A stretch of 64,000 nucleotides of DNA. It comes from Nocardioides flavescens. GTDB taxonomy: Bacteria > Actinomycetota > Actinomycetes > Propionibacteriales > Nocardioidaceae. The DNA lies in contig NZ_WUEK01000002.1 of NCBI RefSeq assembly GCF_009823805.1, positions 124,001-188,000 on the forward strand. The letters run 5' to 3'. The notes below the pieces were generated by a model. That model was given only the letters and a program-made list of their open reading frames with translations. It did no database searches and was not told where the DNA came from. This document shows, piece after piece, positions 54,579 through 63,983 of this stretch (its first letter is position 1; each line of letters opens with the position of its first letter). The position numbers and the translations under genes are program-made.

Positions 54579-56138
54579 TCAGACAGGTGTGTCGGGCGGC
54601 GACGCCAGTGCGCGCACGGTGTCGATCGTGTCCGCCTCGGCGGCGCTCTTGTCGTCGCGGTAGCGCACGACCCGGGCGAAGCGCAGGGCCAGACCGCCGG
54701 GGTAGCGGGTGGAGCGCTGCAGGCCGTCGATCGCGATCTCGACGACCTGCTCGGGGCGCACGTGGACGACGTGGTCCTCGCGGTGCGTCTCGAGCTCGAG
54801 GAACCGCTCGGTCTGCCAGGCCAGCATCTCGTCGGTCATGCCCTTGAAGGTCTTGCCGAGCATCACGAAGCCGTCGCCGGCGCCCGAGGTGTCGCGCGCG
54901 CCGAGGTGGATGTTGGAGAGCCAGCCGCGGCGTCGTCCCGAGCCCCACTCGACGGCGAGCACGACCAGGTCGAGGGTGTGGACGGGCTTGACCTTGACCC
55001 AGGCGGAGCCGCGTCGGCCGGCGTCGTACGGCGCCGCGAGGTGCTTCACCACGACGCCCTCGTGACCGCGGGCGAGCACGTCGGCCACGAACGCCTCGGC
55101 GTCGGCCAGGTCGTCGGTCTCGAGGCGGGCGACGAGGTGCTCGGGCGGCACGAGCCGGGCCAGCGCGGCGAGACGCTCGGAGGCGGGGGAGTCGACGAGG
55201 TCCTCGCCGTCGAGGTGGAGCAGGTCGAAGAAGTACGGCGTGAGGTGGACCCCGGCGGCGCTCGCGGTGCGCGAGGCGGTCTCCTGGAACGGGCGCGGTC
55301 GGCCCGCGTCGTCGAGGGCGAGGACCTCGCCGTCCAGGACGAACGACGTGGCGGACAGGGACCGTGCGACCTCGACCACCTCGGGCAGCCGCTCGGTGAT
55401 CGTCTCGAGCGAGCGGGTGGCGACGAGCACGTCGTCACCGCGCCGGTGGACCTGGATGCGGATGCCGTCGAGCTTGGTGTCGATGGCGACCGGCGCGCCC
55501 GCCTTGGCCATGGCCGCCTCGACGGTGGTGGCACTGGAGGCGAGCATCGGCAGCACCGGCCGCATCACCTCCAGGCCGAACTGCGCCAGCGCCTCCTCCC
55601 CGCCGTTCAGCGCCGCGGGGGCGACCGCGACGGTCGAGCCGGCCATCATCGCCGCGCGCCGCACCGCCGCTAGGGGCACGTCGCCGGCCGCGGCGAGCCC
55701 CTCCTGGACGAGGGAGTCGAGAGCGCCCTGTCGCACCTCGCCGGTCACGAGTCCCCGCAGCCACGCCTGCTCCTCGATCGTGGCCCGGCCGAAGAGGTCG
55801 GCGGTCGCTGCGGCGCGCGCCGTCGCCGAGCCGGCGCCCGAGAGGGAGGCGATGCCCTCGAACGCCTCGTGCACCTCCGTCACCGACAGCGTCGGCTCCG
55901 TCGCGGGCTCCGGCAGCGCGCTGAGGGAGCGCCACCCGAGTCCAGTGCGGCGCTGGCGCAGCGAGCCGGCGAGGTAGGAGGTGACGGTGCGGACCTCGTC
56001 GTCAGGGGCACCGGCCACCCGGGACAGCAGCTCGGCCAGGGCGGCGGTCTTGGCCTTGCGCGACCGGGTCGCCGCGAGCCGTGTGGAGGTCTCGACCACC
56101 TCTGCGAGCAGCACGGGCTCGACGATCGCCCCGGTCAC
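54579..56138 (-). CDS. ligB: ATP-dependent DNA ligase (LigB type)
   Basis: A 519-aa ligase. N-terminal DNA-binding domain (about 1-200); the adenylation domain begins with IDTKLDGIRIQVH where Lys222 takes the AMP; later motifs SFVLDGEVLAL, HEGVVVKHL, and AWVKVKP lead into the OB-fold domain with HVRPEQVVEI. It seals nicks with ATP and is not the essential NAD-dependent LigA. GTG 56138 overlaps the photolyase-like stop by 4 bp, so the two are co-translated, suggesting a shared DNA-repair role. Confidence 0.92.
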   Translation of the reverse strand: MTGAIVEPVLLAEVVETSTRLAATRSRKAKTAALAELLSRVAGAPDDEVRTVTSYLAGSLRQRRTGLGWRSLSALPEPATEPTLSVTEVHEAFEGIASLSGAGSATARAAATADLFGRATIEEQAWLRGLVTGEVRQGALDSLVQEGLAAAGDVPLAAVRRAAMMAGSTVAVAPAALNGGEEALAQFGLEVMRPVLPMLASSATTVEAAMAKAGAPVAIDTKLDGIRIQVHRRGDDVLVATRSLETITERLPEVVEVARSLSATSFVLDGEVLALDDAGRPRPFQETASRTASAAGVHLTPYFFDLLHLDGEDLVDSPASERLAALARLVPPEHLVARLETDDLADAEAFVADVLARGHEGVVVKHLAAPYDAGRRGSAWVKVKPVHTLDLVVLAVEWGSGRRRGWLSNIHLGARDTSGAGDGFVMLGKTFKGMTDEMLAWQTERFLELETHREDHVVHVRPEQVVEIAIDGLQRSTRYPGGLALRFARVVRYRDDKSAAEADTIDTVRALASPPDTPV

Positions 56139-57373
56139 CGTGGCCCACCCCTCTCGACGCTCTTGCGCCACCCTGTGAACGAGCGCACCGGAGCCGGTCG
56201 CGGTCGCACCAGCCACGGCCAGGGGTGCACCTCGCGCAGGTCGAGCCGCGCGCTGCGGCGCGCCCACCCCGGCACCGGGGCGTACGTCGAGGCGAGGGGC
56301 ACGCCGGCCAGCTCGTCGACGACGGCGCCGCGGCGCAGCTCGAGCGGCCGCGTCGCGGCCAGCTCGCCGAGGGTCTCGGCGAGGAAGACCAGGCGCTTGC
56401 CCGACAGCCGCAGCCGGCGCAGCAACGGCTCGTCGAAGACGAAGACGGCGGGTCGGTCCGGGTCGGCCGCGAGCGCCGGGTCGCGCTCGGAGAGCGACTC
56501 CGCGGTCAGCCACACGGTCTCGGCCCCACCCGCGCCGTCCACCTCGGCGGGGCCGGCGGGGATCTCGCCCTTGCCCAGGTCGGGGCCGTCGACCGACGGG
56601 CCGAGGTCGGCGTCGGGCCACCCCTGCACCGGACAGGCGTCGGCGAGCGGGCAGGAGCGGCACAGCTGGGGTGCGCGCTTCTCGACCTGCCAGCGGCTGA
56701 ACCCGTAGGACTTGCCGCTGCCCGTGCCGACCGTCCACTGCCAGCCGAGGCGGTTGGCGGCGCGCGAGCCGTCGAGCAGGTGGGTGAACATCGCGTCCTC
56801 GCCCGCCTGCCACGCACCCCCGGCCCGGACCGCCCACTGCGAGGCCAGCCACATGCGGGTCTGGTTGACCACCCAGCCGTCGCGGTGGAGCTCGCCCACG
56901 ACCTCGTCCATGCAGGCCATCCGCGCCGGCCAGGGGTCCTCCCAGGGCTGCGGGCGCGGCTGCTCGCGGCGCAGGGGCTCGGCGAGGGCGGGACCGATGC
57001 GCGCGTAGAGGTGGCGGGCGTACTCCTGCCACATCAGCTCGTCGCGGTACTTCCAGCGGTCGCGACCGGGGGCCGGCTCCACGGCGTCCCACACCTCGCG
57101 CAGCGTGAGCAGGCCGTGCCGGACGTAGGGCGACATGCGGCTCGCGCCGCGTCGTTCGGGCGGCAGGACGGTGCTGCGGGTGCGGGCGTAGCCGGCGACG
57201 TCGAGCGTCGCGAGCGCGGCGTCGGCGGCCGACTGGCCGCCCCGGAAGCCCCCGGACCGGACGCCGTCGGGGCCCTCCAGGGTGAGGTCACCGAGGTGGG
57301 TCGTGACCCAGGAGACGACGTCGTCGACGGCGGCTCCGTCGGCGACGGACGGGGCGGGAGGCAGGACGGGCAC
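56135..57373 (-). CDS. Photolyase/cryptochrome-family protein with swapped domain order
   Basis: 412 aa. Residues about 75-237 are the FAD-binding domain of DNA photolyases (SRMSPYVRHGLL, ELMWQEYARHL, NQTRMWLASQW, ANRLGWQWTVGTGSGKSYG). A Cys motif follows (Cys238, Cys241, Cys247). Residues about 284-385 look like the alpha/beta antenna domain (ETVWLTAESLSERDPALA, AVFVFDEPLL, LVFLAETLGEL, RRGAVVDELAG). The end, SFTGWRKSVE, resembles the FTPFW linker that normally joins that domain to the FAD domain. Normal photolyases have the antenna domain first; this looks circularly permuted. Repair or sensory function is undetermined. Start GTG 57373. Confidence 0.85.
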   Translation of the reverse strand: MPVLPPAPSVADGAAVDDVVSWVTTHLGDLTLEGPDGVRSGGFRGGQSAADAALATLDVAGYARTRSTVLPPERRGASRMSPYVRHGLLTLREVWDAVEPAPGRDRWKYRDELMWQEYARHLYARIGPALAEPLRREQPRPQPWEDPWPARMACMDEVVGELHRDGWVVNQTRMWLASQWAVRAGGAWQAGEDAMFTHLLDGSRAANRLGWQWTVGTGSGKSYGFSRWQVEKRAPQLCRSCPLADACPVQGWPDADLGPSVDGPDLGKGEIPAGPAEVDGAGGAETVWLTAESLSERDPALAADPDRPAVFVFDEPLLRRLRLSGKRLVFLAETLGELAATRPLELRRGAVVDELAGVPLASTYAPVPGWARRSARLDLREVHPWPWLVRPRPAPVRSFTGWRKSVERGGPR

Positions 57374-57458
57374 GTCAGGAGGTGCCCGATCGGAGTCGGG
57401 GGAGCAACATGAGGACAGTCCACACCCGAGCACCGACACCCGAGAGCGAGGAGTGGGA

Positions 57459-58310
57459 GTGCACCTCGACCCGGGACCTCTGGTGGTCGTGCTGGTGCTC
57501 GTCGCCGCGGTGCTCCACGCGGGTTGGAACGCCGTGGCCCACGCGGCGGTCGACCGGCTCGTGGGGTTCGCGCTCATCAGCGTCGCGACCCTGGTGATCG
57601 GGGGCGTGCTCGTCGTGTCACGTCCGGTGCCGGACGGCCACGACCTCGCGCTGGCGTGCACGTCGGCGTCGCTGCACGTGGCCTACCTGCTGCTGCTCTG
57701 GCTGAGCTACGAGCACGGCGACCTGAGCCGCTCCTACCCGATCGCGCGCGGCAGCGGGGTCGCCCTGGTCGCGGTCGCGTCCTTCTTCGTGCCGCGCAGC
57801 CCCACCGGACCGGCGGTGCTCGTGGGCGTCGCCCTGGTGGTCGGCGGGCTCGTCGGCGTGGCTGTGGCCGGGGGCGGCGGGAGCCGCCGCGGCCTGGTCG
57901 CCGCGCTCGCGACGGGGGTCGCGATCGCCGGCTACACGGTCGTCGACGGGCTGGCGGTCAGCGGCGGCGCCGAGGTGGCGGCGTACGCCGGCTGGATCTT
58001 CCTGCTGATGTCGTGGCCGCTGCCGCTCCTGGCGCTCGCCCTGCGCAGGGGAGCACTGCTGCGGCTGCCGCGGCGCCAGCTGCTGACCGGGCTCGCCGGG
58101 GGCGCCGTGTCCCTGCTGGCCTACGCCCTGGTGCTGATCGCCCAGACCAGCGGTGCGCTCGCGGCCGTCGCCGCCCTGCGCGAGCTCAGCATCGCCGTCG
58201 GGGTGGTGCTGGGTGCGGCGGTGCTGCACGAGCCCGCGGCGCGTCGCCGTCTCCTGCCCGCGGTGGTGCTCACCGCGGGGGCCGTCGTGCTGGCCCTCTC
58301 GATCACCTGA
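57459..58310 (+). CDS. EamA/DMT-family transporter
   Basis: A 283-aa membrane protein with about ten hydrophobic segments and two EamA repeats (LHAGWNAVAHAAVDR in the first; VLHEPAARRRLLPAVVLTAGAVVL in the second). Substrate unknown; family members move metabolites or amino acids. GTG 57459 has GAGGAG 6 nt upstream. It is divergent from the photolyase-like gene with an 85-bp spacer. Confidence 0.83.
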   Translation: MHLDPGPLVVVLVLVAAVLHAGWNAVAHAAVDRLVGFALISVATLVIGGVLVVSRPVPDGHDLALACTSASLHVAYLLLLWLSYEHGDLSRSYPIARGSGVALVAVASFFVPRSPTGPAVLVGVALVVGGLVGVAVAGGGGSRRGLVAALATGVAIAGYTVVDGLAVSGGAEVAAYAGWIFLLMSWPLPLLALALRRGALLRLPRRQLLTGLAGGAVSLLAYALVLIAQTSGALAAVAALRELSIAVGVVLGAAVLHEPAARRRLLPAVVLTAGAVVLALSIT

Positions 58311-58331
58311 GGACGATCACCCGGAGGCGGC

Positions 58332-58946
58332 TCACCGCACCCCGGCGAGGACCGCGCTGCCGCCGTCCCAGGTGGCGTGCAGGTGCTGGGCCGCGACGGG
58401 CGCCTCGCCCAGGACGCGCGCGACGACCAGCTGCAGGGCGCCGGCGTCGACGACGGTGACCGGGCCCTCGTCGTACGGTCGGGCCTCGGTGACCTCGGGG
58501 GTGGTCTCGGCCGAGCCGTCGCCGCGCACCTGCGCGCTGGTCGGCTCCACCCGGTGGGCCCCCGACTCGTCGGTGAACTCGCGGTCGCCGCCCCGGTCCC
58601 CGGTCAGCACGACCCGCGCGAGTACCTGAGCGAAGACGGGGTCGGCACACGCGTCGTAGACCCACCGCGTGCCCAGGACCGAGTGCTCGGTCGTGCCCAC
58701 GAGGTGCTCCTCGGCGTCCTCGAGGGGCTCGGCGCGGTAGGACAGCGGGACGAACAGGTCCGGCACCTCGGGCCCCGCCCCCAGCACGAACCCCTCGAGA
58801 CCGACCTCGCCCGCCGGGTCGTCGAAGCGGAACGCCGCGCGGGTTGTGCGGCTCACGCCGTCCCACCACCCGCGGGTCGGCAGCCACCCGTCGATGAGCT
58901 CCTGCTTGGACGGGACGAGCTGCGCGCGCGGATGGAGGAGGGCCAC
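58332..58946 (-). CDS. Maltokinase N-terminal cap-like protein (CG0192-related)
   Basis: A 204-aa protein resembling the N-terminal cap domain of maltokinase/CG0192-type proteins: LVPSKQELIDGWLPTRGWW, FDDPAGEVGLEGFVLG, VPLSYRAEPL, and TTEHSVLGTRWVYDACADPVF. The kinase body is absent, so this is a stand-alone cap whose function is unknown. Start GTG 58946 has TAGCGT 6 nt upstream on the minus strand, divergent from the glycosylase gene. Confidence 0.75.
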   Translation of the reverse strand: MALLHPRAQLVPSKQELIDGWLPTRGWWDGVSRTTRAAFRFDDPAGEVGLEGFVLGAGPEVPDLFVPLSYRAEPLEDAEEHLVGTTEHSVLGTRWVYDACADPVFAQVLARVVLTGDRGGDREFTDESGAHRVEPTSAQVRGDGSAETTPEVTEARPYDEGPVTVVDAGALQLVVARVLGEAPVAAQHLHATWDGGSAVLAGVR

Positions 58947-58952
58947 CCGGCC

Positions 58953-58958
58953 ACGCTA
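58953..58958 (-). promoter_or_regulatory. Putative -10 box, maltokinase-cap-like gene
   Basis: TAGCGT on the minus strand, 6 nt before GTG 58946. Confidence 0.5.
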
Positions 58959-58993
58959 GTACGCGCGGTACGACGGACGTCGGCGCCCGGTCG

Positions 58994-58999
58994 TAGGCT
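58994..58999 (+). promoter_or_regulatory. Putative -10 box, DNA glycosylase
   Basis: TAGGCT, 7 nt before GTG 59007; it lies 36 bp from the divergent -10 at 58953. Confidence 0.5.
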
Positions 59000-59006
59000 C
59001 GGCGCC

Positions 59007-59921
59007 GTGCAGGGACAGCGTCGGGTGTGGCGGCCGGACTGGCCGTGCCCGGTCGTGCGGATCCTGCACCAGGGCCGCCACGGTCGCAGCGACCCGACGT
59101 TCCGCGTCGACGAGGCCGGCCGGGTCTGGCGCGGTCTGCGCACCCCGGAGGGGCTCGCGTCGCTGGTGGTGCAGGCGCGGCGCGACGAGGTGCACGCAGA
59201 GGCGTGGGGAGAGGGGGCCGCGTGGGCCCTCGAGGCGGTCCCGGGGCTGCTCGGTGCCCACGACGACTGGTCGGGCTTCGAGCCCCGGCACCCGGTCGTC
59301 GCCGAGGCGTGGCGCCACCACCCGCACACCCGGCTCGGACGCAGCGGTCTGGTGATGGAGGCCCTCGTGCCGGCGATCATCGAGCAGAAGGTCACGGGTC
59401 AGGAGGCGTTCGCGGGGTTCCGCCGGCTCGTCCACCGCTTCGGCGAGCGTGCCCCGGGCGCCGGGGCCGACGTGGGGCTGTGGGTCCAGCCCGACGCCGC
59501 CACGCTGCGCCGCGTGCCGTCGTGGGAATGGCTGCGCATGCACGTCGACCCGCAGCGCAGCCGGGCGGTCGTGACCGCCGCCCGGGTCGCGGAGGCCCTC
59601 GAGCGCACCGCGGGACTCCCGCACGACGAGGCCGACCGACGCCTGCAGAGCCTCCCCGGCATCGGGGTCTGGACCAGCGCCGAGGTGCGTCAGAAGGCGC
59701 ACGGCGACCCCGATGCGGTGTCGTTCGGCGACTACCACGTCGCCAAGGACGTCGGCTGGGCGCTCACCGGGACGCCGTTCACCGACGCCGAGATGGAGAC
59801 CTACCTCGAGCCGTGGCGCCCGCACCGCGGACGGGTGCCCGCGCTGCTCGCCCTCGCGGGCCTGCACCGGCCCCGCCACGGGGCGCGCATGGCGCCGCGT
59901 ACGCACCTTCCCGCACGCTGA
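59007..59921 (+). CDS. DNA-3-methyladenine glycosylase (HhH-GPD, AlkA-like)
   Basis: A 304-aa base-excision repair enzyme. The helix-hairpin-helix is LQSLPGIGVWTSAEV, and the catalytic Asp is in AVSFGDYHVAKD, both expected for the HhH-GPD superfamily. The N-terminal half (GLVMEALVPAIIEQKVTGQEA) fits AlkA-like proteins. It removes alkylated bases by hydrolysing the glycosidic bond. Confidence 0.9.
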   Translation: MQGQRRVWRPDWPCPVVRILHQGRHGRSDPTFRVDEAGRVWRGLRTPEGLASLVVQARRDEVHAEAWGEGAAWALEAVPGLLGAHDDWSGFEPRHPVVAEAWRHHPHTRLGRSGLVMEALVPAIIEQKVTGQEAFAGFRRLVHRFGERAPGAGADVGLWVQPDAATLRRVPSWEWLRMHVDPQRSRAVVTAARVAEALERTAGLPHDEADRRLQSLPGIGVWTSAEVRQKAHGDPDAVSFGDYHVAKDVGWALTGTPFTDAEMETYLEPWRPHRGRVPALLALAGLHRPRHGARMAPRTHLPAR

Positions 59922-59959
59922 GCCGTGCGGACCAGACCGGTTTCTGCTCGACCAGGCTG

Positions 59960-59965
59960 GATAAC
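59960..59965 (+). promoter_or_regulatory. Possible promoter for DUF4397-sortase operon
   Basis: GATAAC within GGATAACCTG is the most AT-rich promoter-like element in the 124-bp spacer before DUF4397. No matching -35 is obvious. Confidence 0.3.
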
Positions 59966-60045
59966 CTGTGGTGGCGGATGCTTCCGAGAGGTCTTCCGCG
60001 ACACGGGGACCACATGGGGATGACACGGGGATCACAGGGGGATCC

Positions 60046-60837
60046 ATGAAGACTCGCACGTTCCGCGCAGCGACCGCTGCCGCCGCTCTCGCCGTCGCAG
60101 GTGGCGTCGCCACCGTCAGCTTCGCCAGCGACGCCTCGCCCGCCGTGGTCCCGCAGGCGCCGCAGGCACGGGCCGCTGTCGGCTCGGTCGCCATCGTCCA
60201 GGCCGTGCCGAAGGCGACCATGAGCGTCTCGGTCGACGGCGAGCAGGTCCAGGGCGGGGTCGCCGAGGGCAAGATCGTCGGTCCGCTCGACCTGGCCCCC
60301 GGCTCGCACGAGGTGACCGTCTCCGACGGCAGCGGCGAGTGGAGCTCCACCGTCGACGTCGAGGCCGGACAGTCGAGCGACGTCGTCGTGCACCGGCCCG
60401 CCGAGGTCGGCGGCACCCCGACCATCAGCGTCTTCCCGACGCCGACGGAGCCCATCGGACCCGGCAAGGCGCGTGTCGTCCTCGCCCACACCGCGACCAC
60501 GGCGCCCGCCGACGTCGTCGTCGACGGCCAGACCGTCTTCACCAACATCGCCAACGGCGAGTTCGCCGAGGCCGACGTCGCCGCCGGACCGCACGAGGTC
60601 TCGCTGCTGCCCGCCGGGGTCAAGGGCTCGCCGATCCTCGGCCCCCTCGACGTCGACCTCGCGGCCGGCACCCTGACCGCGGTCTACGCCGTCGGCAACC
60701 CGCAGGACGGCTCGATGAACGTCATCGTCCGCACCAGCGGGGCCACGGCCTCCGGCGACCAGGCGCCCACCGAGATCGACACCGGCTCGGCCGGGCTGGT
60801 CGACGGGGTGCGCGTGTGGACGTTCTCCGGCCGCTGA
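60046..60837 (+). CDS. Secreted DUF4397 protein
   Basis: 263 aa with a signal peptide (AATAAAALAVAGGVATVSFA, about 8-28). Two DUF4397-type beta-sandwich blocks follow, starting at GSVAIVQAVPKATMSVSVDG and KARVVLAHTATTAPADVVVDG. The family is of unknown function, exported and possibly cell-surface. I see no LPXTG anchor. It is followed, with overlap, by a class F sortase gene, an arrangement found in several actinobacteria. The ATG has AGGGGG upstream. Confidence 0.85.
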   Translation: MKTRTFRAATAAAALAVAGGVATVSFASDASPAVVPQAPQARAAVGSVAIVQAVPKATMSVSVDGEQVQGGVAEGKIVGPLDLAPGSHEVTVSDGSGEWSSTVDVEAGQSSDVVVHRPAEVGGTPTISVFPTPTEPIGPGKARVVLAHTATTAPADVVVDGQTVFTNIANGEFAEADVAAGPHEVSLLPAGVKGSPILGPLDVDLAAGTLTAVYAVGNPQDGSMNVIVRTSGATASGDQAPTEIDTGSAGLVDGVRVWTFSGR

Positions 60838-61496
60838 ACCGCCCCGGCGCTCTCCGCACCCGGCTGGCGAGCACCGCCGCCGTGGCGGCGCTCGGCCTGT
60901 CCGTGGGTGTGTCCGGCTGTGCCGTCGGAGGGTCGCCGCGGTCGGACGCGGTCCCGTCGACCGCGGAGTCCGCGGCATCCCCGGCCACGAGCGACCCCGC
61001 GAGCGTCGCGCAGCGCGTCGGCGCGGTGGTGCCCCAGGCCCCCGTGGGGGTGCAGCTGCCCAACGGACGCCGGGTGGGCATCCGATCCGTCGGTACGACG
61101 GCCAACGGCGTGCTCGACGTCCCCAGCGACATCGAGACCGCCGGCTGGTGGACCGGGGGCTCGCGCCTCGGCGACCCGTTCGGCTCCACCCTCGTGGCCG
61201 CCCACGTCGACAGCACGACGCAGGGACTCGGCCCGTTCGCCAGCCTGCTGAGCGTGCGACCCGGCGACCGCTTGGTCGTGTGGTCGCAGGGCCTCAAGCA
61301 GACCTTCTCGGTCCGCTCGCTGTGGCTGCGCCCGCGCGGCACCCTCGGTGCCCGCTCCTGGCTCCACTCGCCCGAGGGCGAGCGCCGGCTGGTGCTCGTC
61401 ACGTGCGCCGGTCCCTTCGTCCCCGACGCAGGCGGGTACCAGAACCTCGCCGTCGTCGTCGCCGAGCCCCGTGGAAAGGCGGTGCCTCGTCCGTGA
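60816..61496 (+). CDS. Class F sortase
   Basis: A 226-aa cysteine transpeptidase. Catalytic His130 (LVAAHVDS) and Cys197 (LVLVTCAGPF) are in place, with QNLAVVVAE at the C-terminus as in class F. The N-terminal export signal ends in a lipobox-like VSGC at Cys35, so it may be a lipoprotein, unusual for sortases. GTG 60816 overlaps the DUF4397 gene by 22 bp. No LPXTG-type substrate is seen in this window, so its substrate is elsewhere or non-canonical. Confidence 0.88.
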   Translation: MDVLRPLNRPGALRTRLASTAAVAALGLSVGVSGCAVGGSPRSDAVPSTAESAASPATSDPASVAQRVGAVVPQAPVGVQLPNGRRVGIRSVGTTANGVLDVPSDIETAGWWTGGSRLGDPFGSTLVAAHVDSTTQGLGPFASLLSVRPGDRLVVWSQGLKQTFSVRSLWLRPRGTLGARSWLHSPEGERRLVLVTCAGPFVPDAGGYQNLAVVVAEPRGKAVPRP

Positions 61497-62191
61497 GCCG
61501 CTCCCTCAGGACCCTGCTCGCCGTGGTGGCGGTGGTCGCCGTCGTCATCGTCGCGCTGCGCCTCGCCGGAGGTGACGACGAGACCGGCGCGAGCTCGTCG
61601 GAGGACGCCTCGTCCGCGCCCGCCACGGTGCCGCCGCTGCCCGAGGACGCCCCGGCCGAGGGGCTCTACGTCCTCAGCACCGTGACCGACGACGGACTGG
61701 TGGAGGTGCAGACCTGGCTGCGCAGCGCCCAGCCGGTCTCGGAGCTCACCCTCACCACCTCCGACCCGGACCTCGCCCCGGGCGGCGTCGAGTCGCTCGA
61801 CCTCGTGGTGCGCTCGATGGAGAACAAGGTCCTCGCCCGTCGCGACAGCGTCGGCACCAACCCCCAGCGCGTCCGCCTGCGCAGCCCCGCGACCGACCTC
61901 TACTTCAGCTACACCATCGACGGCGGGCTCAGCGACGCCACCGAGACGGTCGAGGGCCGCGGCCTGGTGCGCGTGCTCGGCATGGACGTGTCGTACGACG
62001 GTGAGGCGGGCACGGTGCGCCGGGTGATCGAGGTGCCGGGCGACGTGCTCAGCGTGGCGTGCCTCAAGCCCAAGGAGGACTTCGACGCCAGCCCCCGGCC
62101 GTGCGGGGCTGCGACCGAGGACGGCGGCTGGGCGGTCGACCTGACCGGGGCCGACCGGCAGGACCGGCTGCTGGCCTCGATCGAGAGCTGA
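61493..62191 (+). CDS. Hypothetical membrane-anchored protein, sortase operon
   Basis: 232 aa. An N-terminal membrane helix (TLLAVVAVVAVVIVALRLAG), a Ser/Ala/Pro-rich linker, and a soluble extracellular domain that is beta-rich (YVLSTVTDDGLVEVQTWLRS). Two late Cys (SVACLKPK, RPCGAA) may form a disulfide. It overlaps the sortase stop by 4 bp. I recognise no family. Confidence 0.7.
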   Translation: MSRSLRTLLAVVAVVAVVIVALRLAGGDDETGASSSEDASSAPATVPPLPEDAPAEGLYVLSTVTDDGLVEVQTWLRSAQPVSELTLTTSDPDLAPGGVESLDLVVRSMENKVLARRDSVGTNPQRVRLRSPATDLYFSYTIDGGLSDATETVEGRGLVRVLGMDVSYDGEAGTVRRVIEVPGDVLSVACLKPKEDFDASPRPCGAATEDGGWAVDLTGADRQDRLLASIES

Positions 62192-62208
62192 ACCGGCGTC
62201 CGACGGTT

Positions 62209-63468
<1,260 letters not shown>

Positions 63469-63474
63469 CCCCTC

Positions 63475-63480
63475 AATCTA
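63475..63480 (-). promoter_or_regulatory. Putative -10 box, PLD gene
   Basis: TAGATT on the minus strand, 6 nt before GTG 63468. Confidence 0.5.
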
Positions 63481-63488
63481 GTGAGTCG

Positions 63489-63902
63489 TCAATCGTCCGG
63501 TGCCGCGTCCGCGTCGAGGCGGCGGCGCAGGGTGACCGGGGCGACGTGGCGCCACGCGTCGGTGACGATCTCGGCCACCTCGTCCCAGTCCGGACCGTGC
63601 CCGTCCACCTCGTCGAGGCGGACGCCGACCCAGCCGCGGTGACCGACGTACGGCGGCACGAAGAACCGGCCCGGGTCGCTGCCCACGAGCTCGGCCTGCA
63701 TCCCGGGCGCGGCGGCGCACCAGGCCGCCAGCCGCGGCGGGTCGTGCTCGGGCCGGTGGTGGTGCTCGTCGAGCATCACGAACTGCCTGCGGCAGAAGAA
63801 GGCGACCTCCCCGTGGCTGACCTTCTCGGTGACCTCGGGCAGGGCGAGGGCGATGCGTCGGAGCCGCTCGACCGGGTCCGACGGATCCGCAGCCTGGTCC
63901 AC
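63489..63902 (-). CDS. MmcQ/YjbR family DNA-binding protein
   Basis: A 137-aa protein of the MmcQ/YjbR superfamily: LALPEVTEKVSHGEVAFF near the start, RFFVPPYVGHRGWVGVRLDE in the middle, and a C-terminal helix (AWRHVAPVTLRRRL). The fold resembles DNA-binding CyaY-like domains. Function is unknown in actinobacteria. GTG 63902 is the start. Confidence 0.82.
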   Translation of the reverse strand: MDQAADPSDPVERLRRIALALPEVTEKVSHGEVAFFCRRQFVMLDEHHHRPEHDPPRLAAWCAAAPGMQAELVGSDPGRFFVPPYVGHRGWVGVRLDEVDGHGPDWDEVAEIVTDAWRHVAPVTLRRRLDADAAPDD

Positions 63903-63971
63903 GGGCCCATCCTCACCGCGTCCAGCCTGGGTGGGAAGCCTCGACCCGAGGGCGTTGTCGGTGGCCGGTCG

Positions 63972-63977
63972 TAGTCT
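63972..63977 (+). promoter_or_regulatory. Putative -10 box, right-edge gene
   Basis: TAGTCT, 6 nt before ATG 63984. Confidence 0.45.
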
Positions 63978-63983
63978 CGGAGC

